52,873 nucleotides of DNA from Betaproteobacteria bacterium. GTDB taxonomy: Bacteria > Pseudomonadota > Gammaproteobacteria > Burkholderiales > Burkholderiaceae_F. Under the pieces are notes generated by a model that had not been told where the DNA came from, made no database searches, and was given only the letters and a program-made list of their open reading frames with translations. Below are positions 50,250-52,873 of this stretch, piece after piece (position 1 is the stretch's first letter; every line of letters begins with the position of its first letter). Position numbers and translations under genes: made by a program. The stretch is taken from NCBI GenBank assembly GCA_016861185.1, contig BOKW01000012.1, positions 1 through 52,873 on the forward strand, written 5' to 3'.

Positions 50250-50750
50250 ATGGCGCAATTTCCCGTGAACCCGCACCGTCTCGATCCGTACAAGAACTTC
50301 AAGTTCCGCGTGAAGTGGGACGGCCGCTACGTCGCCGGCGTGTCGAAAGTCAGCGCGCTGAAGCGCACGACCGAGGTGATCAGGTTCCGCGAAGGCGGCG
50401 TGCCGAGCAACTCGCGCAAGTCGCCGGGCCGTACCGAGTACGAGCCGATCACGCTCGAGCGCGGCGTCACGCACGACCCCGAGTTCGAGCGCTGGGCCAA
50501 CCTCGCGTTCAACCGCGCGGGCGACGCTACGATGTCGCTGAAGAACTTCCGCAAGGATCTCGTGATCGAACTGCTCAACGAGCAGGGCACCGTCGTGCTC
50601 GCCTATCGCGTCTATCGCGCGTGGGTGTCCGAGTACGTCGCGCTGCCCGAGCTCGATGCCAACGGCGCGGCGGTGGCGATCGAATCGATCAGGCTCGAGC
50701 ACGAAGGCTGGGAGCGCGACCCCGACGTCAAGGAGCCGGCGGAAACCTGA
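50250..50750 (+). CDS. Phage tail-tube-like protein (T4 gp19 / contractile injection system family)
   Basis: Protein of 166 residues from ATG 50250 (GGAGGG just upstream). The sequence PYKNFKFRVKWDGRYVAGVS-KVSALKRTTEVIRFREGG, YEPITLERGVTHDPEFERWA-NLAFN, LKNFRKDLVIELLNEQGTVV-LAYRVYRAWVSEYVALPELD and IESIRLEHEGWERD is the TIGR02241-type tube protein seen in phage tails, Afp/PVC-type and antifeeding particles. It would stack as rings in an injection tube. The rest of such a machine (sheath, baseplate, spike, AAA ATPase) is not around it. 20 bp precede the next gene. Confidence 0.88.
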   Translation: MAQFPVNPHRLDPYKNFKFRVKWDGRYVAGVSKVSALKRTTEVIRFREGGVPSNSRKSPGRTEYEPITLERGVTHDPEFERWANLAFNRAGDATMSLKNFRKDLVIELLNEQGTVVLAYRVYRAWVSEYVALPELDANGAAVAIESIRLEHEGWERDPDVKEPAET

Positions 50751-50770
50751 CCGCCGGGCCGGCCGAGTTC

Positions 50771-51322
50771 ATGGTCGTCCGCATGGAGCAATCGGAGGGG
50801 CTCCGCAAAGGCGCGCTGATCCGCGTGCCGGCGCGCGGCGAGCCGCGCGTGTTCGTCTTTCCCTTCAACCCGGAGCGGCTGCACCGGCGCATCGATACGC
50901 CCGCGGGCGACCCGGCGCTGCGTGGGCCGCGGCATCGCATTGGCTTCGACCTCGTGCTCGACGCGGGCGATGCGCTCGCCGCAGGCCGCGCGCACGCGGC
51001 GTTCGACGTGCTGTCGCAGCTTGCGGCGCTCGAATCGCTCGCGTCGGCCCCGACACGCGGCGAAGCGCTGCTGTTCGCGTGGGGCGCGAGCCGGTTGCTG
51101 CCGGTGGCAATCGTCGCGCTCGACATCGTCGAAGCGCTGTTCGACGCCGAGCTGCGCCCGCTGCATGCGCGCGTGGCGCTCGAACTGGACGTGCGCGAGT
51201 CCGCGCGCGGGCTCGCCGCGCCGTACGTGCAATTCGCGCGGCAGCGCGACGCGCTCCGCGCCGCGCTCGCCGAGCGCGGCTTCGCGCTGTCGGCCGCGGC
51301 GCTCGAGCGCGTCTTCGGCTGA
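50771..51322 (+). CDS. Contractile-injection-system tube/adaptor-like protein (Afp7-type N-terminal domain)
   Basis: Protein of 183 residues (ATG 50771; 50783 possible). RKGALIRVPARGEPRVFVFP-FNPERLHRRIDTPAG, RIGFDLVLDAGDALAAG, then LLFAWGASRLLPVAIVALDI-VEALFDAELRPLHARVALEL-DV follows the N-terminal domain of the CIS tube/adaptor proteins that cap the tube and usually continue into a LysM domain. No LysM-like C-terminus is present; the protein ends after a helical ALRAALAERGFALSAAALER. It pairs with the tube protein just upstream. Convergent with the peroxidase gene, 2 bp between stops. Identification is by pattern only. Confidence 0.7.
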   Translation: MVVRMEQSEGLRKGALIRVPARGEPRVFVFPFNPERLHRRIDTPAGDPALRGPRHRIGFDLVLDAGDALAAGRAHAAFDVLSQLAALESLASAPTRGEALLFAWGASRLLPVAIVALDIVEALFDAELRPLHARVALELDVRESARGLAAPYVQFARQRDALRAALAERGFALSAAALERVFG

Positions 51323-51324
51323 TC

Positions 51325-52509
51325 TCAGCGGCAGGGCAAGGCATCGAGCGGCGGCAGCACGCGCCGCGCGCCCTCGCGGTCGGTCAGCGATTCGAGGAAG
51401 GCGACCAGGTCGTCGATCTCGGACGGCGCGAGCTTCAAGGGACGCAGGATGCGCTCGCCGTCGGCGTGCAGCCGCTCTTCGTTCAGCTCCGAGTAATGCC
51501 GCACGACGTCGCGCAACGTCGCGAGCGAGCCGTTGTGCATGTACGGCGCGGTGACTGCGACGTTGCGCAGCCCCGGCGTCTTGAACTCGCCCCAGTGGCG
51601 CGCCGCAAGCTCGACATGGCGCGTCTTCGTCGCGGTCGAGCGCGCCTCGTCGTCGTTGTATGGGCCGAGCAGGTTGAAACGGCTCGCCCGCAGCGCCTGG
51701 ATCCCGGCGTAACGGCCGCCGTCGGCCTTGCCCGGCGCGACGAAGTACGGCACGCCGACGTCGTGGAACTCCCCGTTCGTGAACGCCGGTCCCGAGTGGC
51801 AGAAGAAGCAGTTGCCGCGGCCGACGAAGAGCTTGAGCCCGCGCCGCGCGGATTCCGGGTAGGCGGCCAGCGCGCGGCGGTCGCCGCGCGCGAGCGCGTC
51901 GCGAAAGTCGTCGAAGGGCGTGCGCCCGGTCGTCAGCGTTTCCTGGAACGCGGCGATCGCCTTCGCCATGTTGACGAGCAACGTTTCATCGGCATGATCG
52001 GGCGCGCGGCCGAAGGCGCGCCGGTAGCGGCAGGCGAGGTCGTCGTTCAGCTTGAAGCGCTCGACCACGCGTTGCGGCGTCGTGCCGATCTCGTTCGGAT
52101 CGAGCAGCGGCCGCAGGCTCGCCATCCACAGGCTGTCGGCCGCGCCGCCCCAGCCGAACCAGCGGTTCAGCCACGCGTTGGCCACGCTCGGGGAATTGCG
52201 GTCGAGCGGTCCCATGCCGCGCGCGCGTGGTACGCCGTCGGTCCATGCGCGATCGGTCTGGTGGCACGACACGCACGCGACGTAGCCGTTGGCCGACAGC
52301 GGCGCGTCGCCGAACAGCCGCCGGCCGAGATCGATCGCGGCGGCGCTGCCCGAGACGCGATTGCTCGGATCGCGCACGAACGCGGGCGGCCACGGACCGT
52401 GCGCGAGGATGCGCTGCACTTCCTCGTCGGTGAAGACGACCTCGGCGCGCGCGCTCGCCAACAGCAGCGACGCGACGACGGCAAACGCGGCCCGGCCACG
52501 ACGATGCAT
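51325..52509 (-). CDS. Di-heme cytochrome c peroxidase/MauG family protein
   Basis: Protein of 394 residues with signal peptide (AAFAVVASLLLASARA). Two heme c motifs: YVACVSCHQTDRAWTDGV and GNCFFCHSGPAFTNGEFHDV. Other family elements: RNSPSVANAWLNRWFGWGGA-ADSLW, and near the end FKTPGLRNVAVTAPYMHNGS-LATLRDVVRHYSE with an axial Met. It reduces peroxides or modifies a partner protein in the periplasm. It follows the YtkA-like gene by 3 bp, so the two form an operon that begins outside the window. Confidence 0.92.
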   Translation of the reverse strand: MHRRGRAAFAVVASLLLASARAEVVFTDEEVQRILAHGPWPPAFVRDPSNRVSGSAAAIDLGRRLFGDAPLSANGYVACVSCHQTDRAWTDGVPRARGMGPLDRNSPSVANAWLNRWFGWGGAADSLWMASLRPLLDPNEIGTTPQRVVERFKLNDDLACRYRRAFGRAPDHADETLLVNMAKAIAAFQETLTTGRTPFDDFRDALARGDRRALAAYPESARRGLKLFVGRGNCFFCHSGPAFTNGEFHDVGVPYFVAPGKADGGRYAGIQALRASRFNLLGPYNDDEARSTATKTRHVELAARHWGEFKTPGLRNVAVTAPYMHNGSLATLRDVVRHYSELNEERLHADGERILRPLKLAPSEIDDLVAFLESLTDREGARRVLPPLDALPCR

Positions 52510-52512
52510 CGG

Positions 52513-52873
52513 TCAGTCAATCGGCACGCTCGCCCGCAGCGTTTCGCTCTGCTCGGCCGCGCGCAGCTCGAAGCTGAACTCCCAGCGGCCGGGCATGTGG
52601 AACAGCAGACCGGAGGCGACAAAACGGCCATCGCCCGCGCGCGCGACGCTGGGCCGGTAGTTCATGCCGTGCCGATGCTCGGGCATCTGCGCGTCGACGC
52701 GCAGCGTGGCCGGCGGGCTCGCGCCGGCGCGCGCACAGACGGCGATCTCGAGTGCGAAGAATTCGCCGAGCGGGATCGGCGCGGGACGCGGGCGCCACGC
52801 GACGACGTAGCGTTGGCCCTCGATGCGCGCCGTATCGTTTCCCGGCAAGCCCGGATCGCAGGCGAGCGCGGGC
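52513..52873 (-). CDS. YtkA-like secreted protein, N-terminus outside the window
   Basis: About 119 codons are visible and the frame is open to the window edge, where it reads PALACDPGLPGNDTARIEGQ; ALAC may be the end of a signal or lipobox. The body FFALEIAVCARA, DAQMPEHRHGMNYRPSVARA-GDGRFVASGLLFHMPGRWEF-SFEL matches the YtkA-like domain (small beta-sandwich, MPxxxHG ... FHMPGRW). Such domains are often near copper or cytochrome genes. It is the gene upstream of the di-heme peroxidase. Confidence 0.75.
   Translation of the reverse strand, partial: PALACDPGLPGNDTARIEGQRYVVAWRPRPAPIPLGEFFALEIAVCARAGASPPATLRVDAQMPEHRHGMNYRPSVARAGDGRFVASGLLFHMPGRWEFSFELRAAEQSETLRASVPID

Overview
The window is 52.9 kb of very GC-rich chromosomal DNA with betaproteobacterial (Burkholderiales-like) gene content: Bug/tripartite tricarboxylate transporter binding protein, CaiB/BaiF CoA transferase, imuA-imuB-dnaE2 cassette, quinol NO reductase and PQQ sugar dehydrogenases. 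I see no rRNA, tRNA, CRISPR array or prophage. The two end genes (dnaE2 on the left, a YtkA-like gene on the right) run off the window.

Layout. 1-4.1 kb: LexA-type box and SOS mutagenesis operon imuA-imuB-dnaE2 (minus). 4.2-10.6 kb: NikR, a penicillin-acylase-family hydrolase, a DUF3047 lipoprotein, a 2OG-Fe(II) oxygenase-like protein and an orphan peptide-type ABC binding protein. 10.56-11.09 kb: a four-unit tandem array of structured repeats whose stems co-vary between units; each unit begins with a version of the last codons of the upstream gene. 11.2-15.4 kb: SigZ-type sigma factor, arsenite methyltransferase, and a fusion of a reduced cytochrome b domain to a 12-heme cytochrome c. 15.4-18.7 kb: serC-serA-MDR oxidoreductase. 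19.1-20.8 kb: a lower-GC pair, PQQ dehydrogenase plus cytochrome c-551. 20.9-29.2 kb: a long minus-strand run holding phenylalanine/tyrosine catabolism (hppD, VOC protein, fahA, phhA, SDR) and a CoA-transferase/HMG-CoA-lyase-like/Bug/gamma-carbonic-anhydrase group. Their divergent LysR regulator is broken by a 269-bp MITE-like element.

30.4-36.1 kb: denitrification and repair: divergent nirK (with an extra N-terminal cupredoxin domain) and qNOR sharing an FNR/Dnr-like box, then exported MsrA and MsrB and a small membrane protein. 36.3-43.9 kb: a full dipeptide/oligopeptide ABC transporter (B, C, D, F, binding protein) with an M20 amidohydrolase and a small lipoprotein inside the operon. Its gaps carry short palindromic repeats, and one of these families recurs three times by 46.1 kb. 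44-47.7 kb: metallophosphoesterase, second PQQ dehydrogenase, phytoene-desaturase/retinol-saturase-like flavoprotein. 47.8-50.1 kb: two paralogous lipoproteins flanking a DUF2891 protein. 50.2-51.3 kb: an isolated pair of contractile-injection-system tube/adaptor-like genes. 51.3-52.9 kb: di-heme peroxidase/MauG-like protein and a partial YtkA-like protein.

The most unusual items are the covarying tandem RNA-like array, the half-emptied cytochrome b fused to a dodecaheme cytochrome beside sigZ-arsM, and the orphan injection-tube pair. All family names come from reading motifs by eye; no database search was run.
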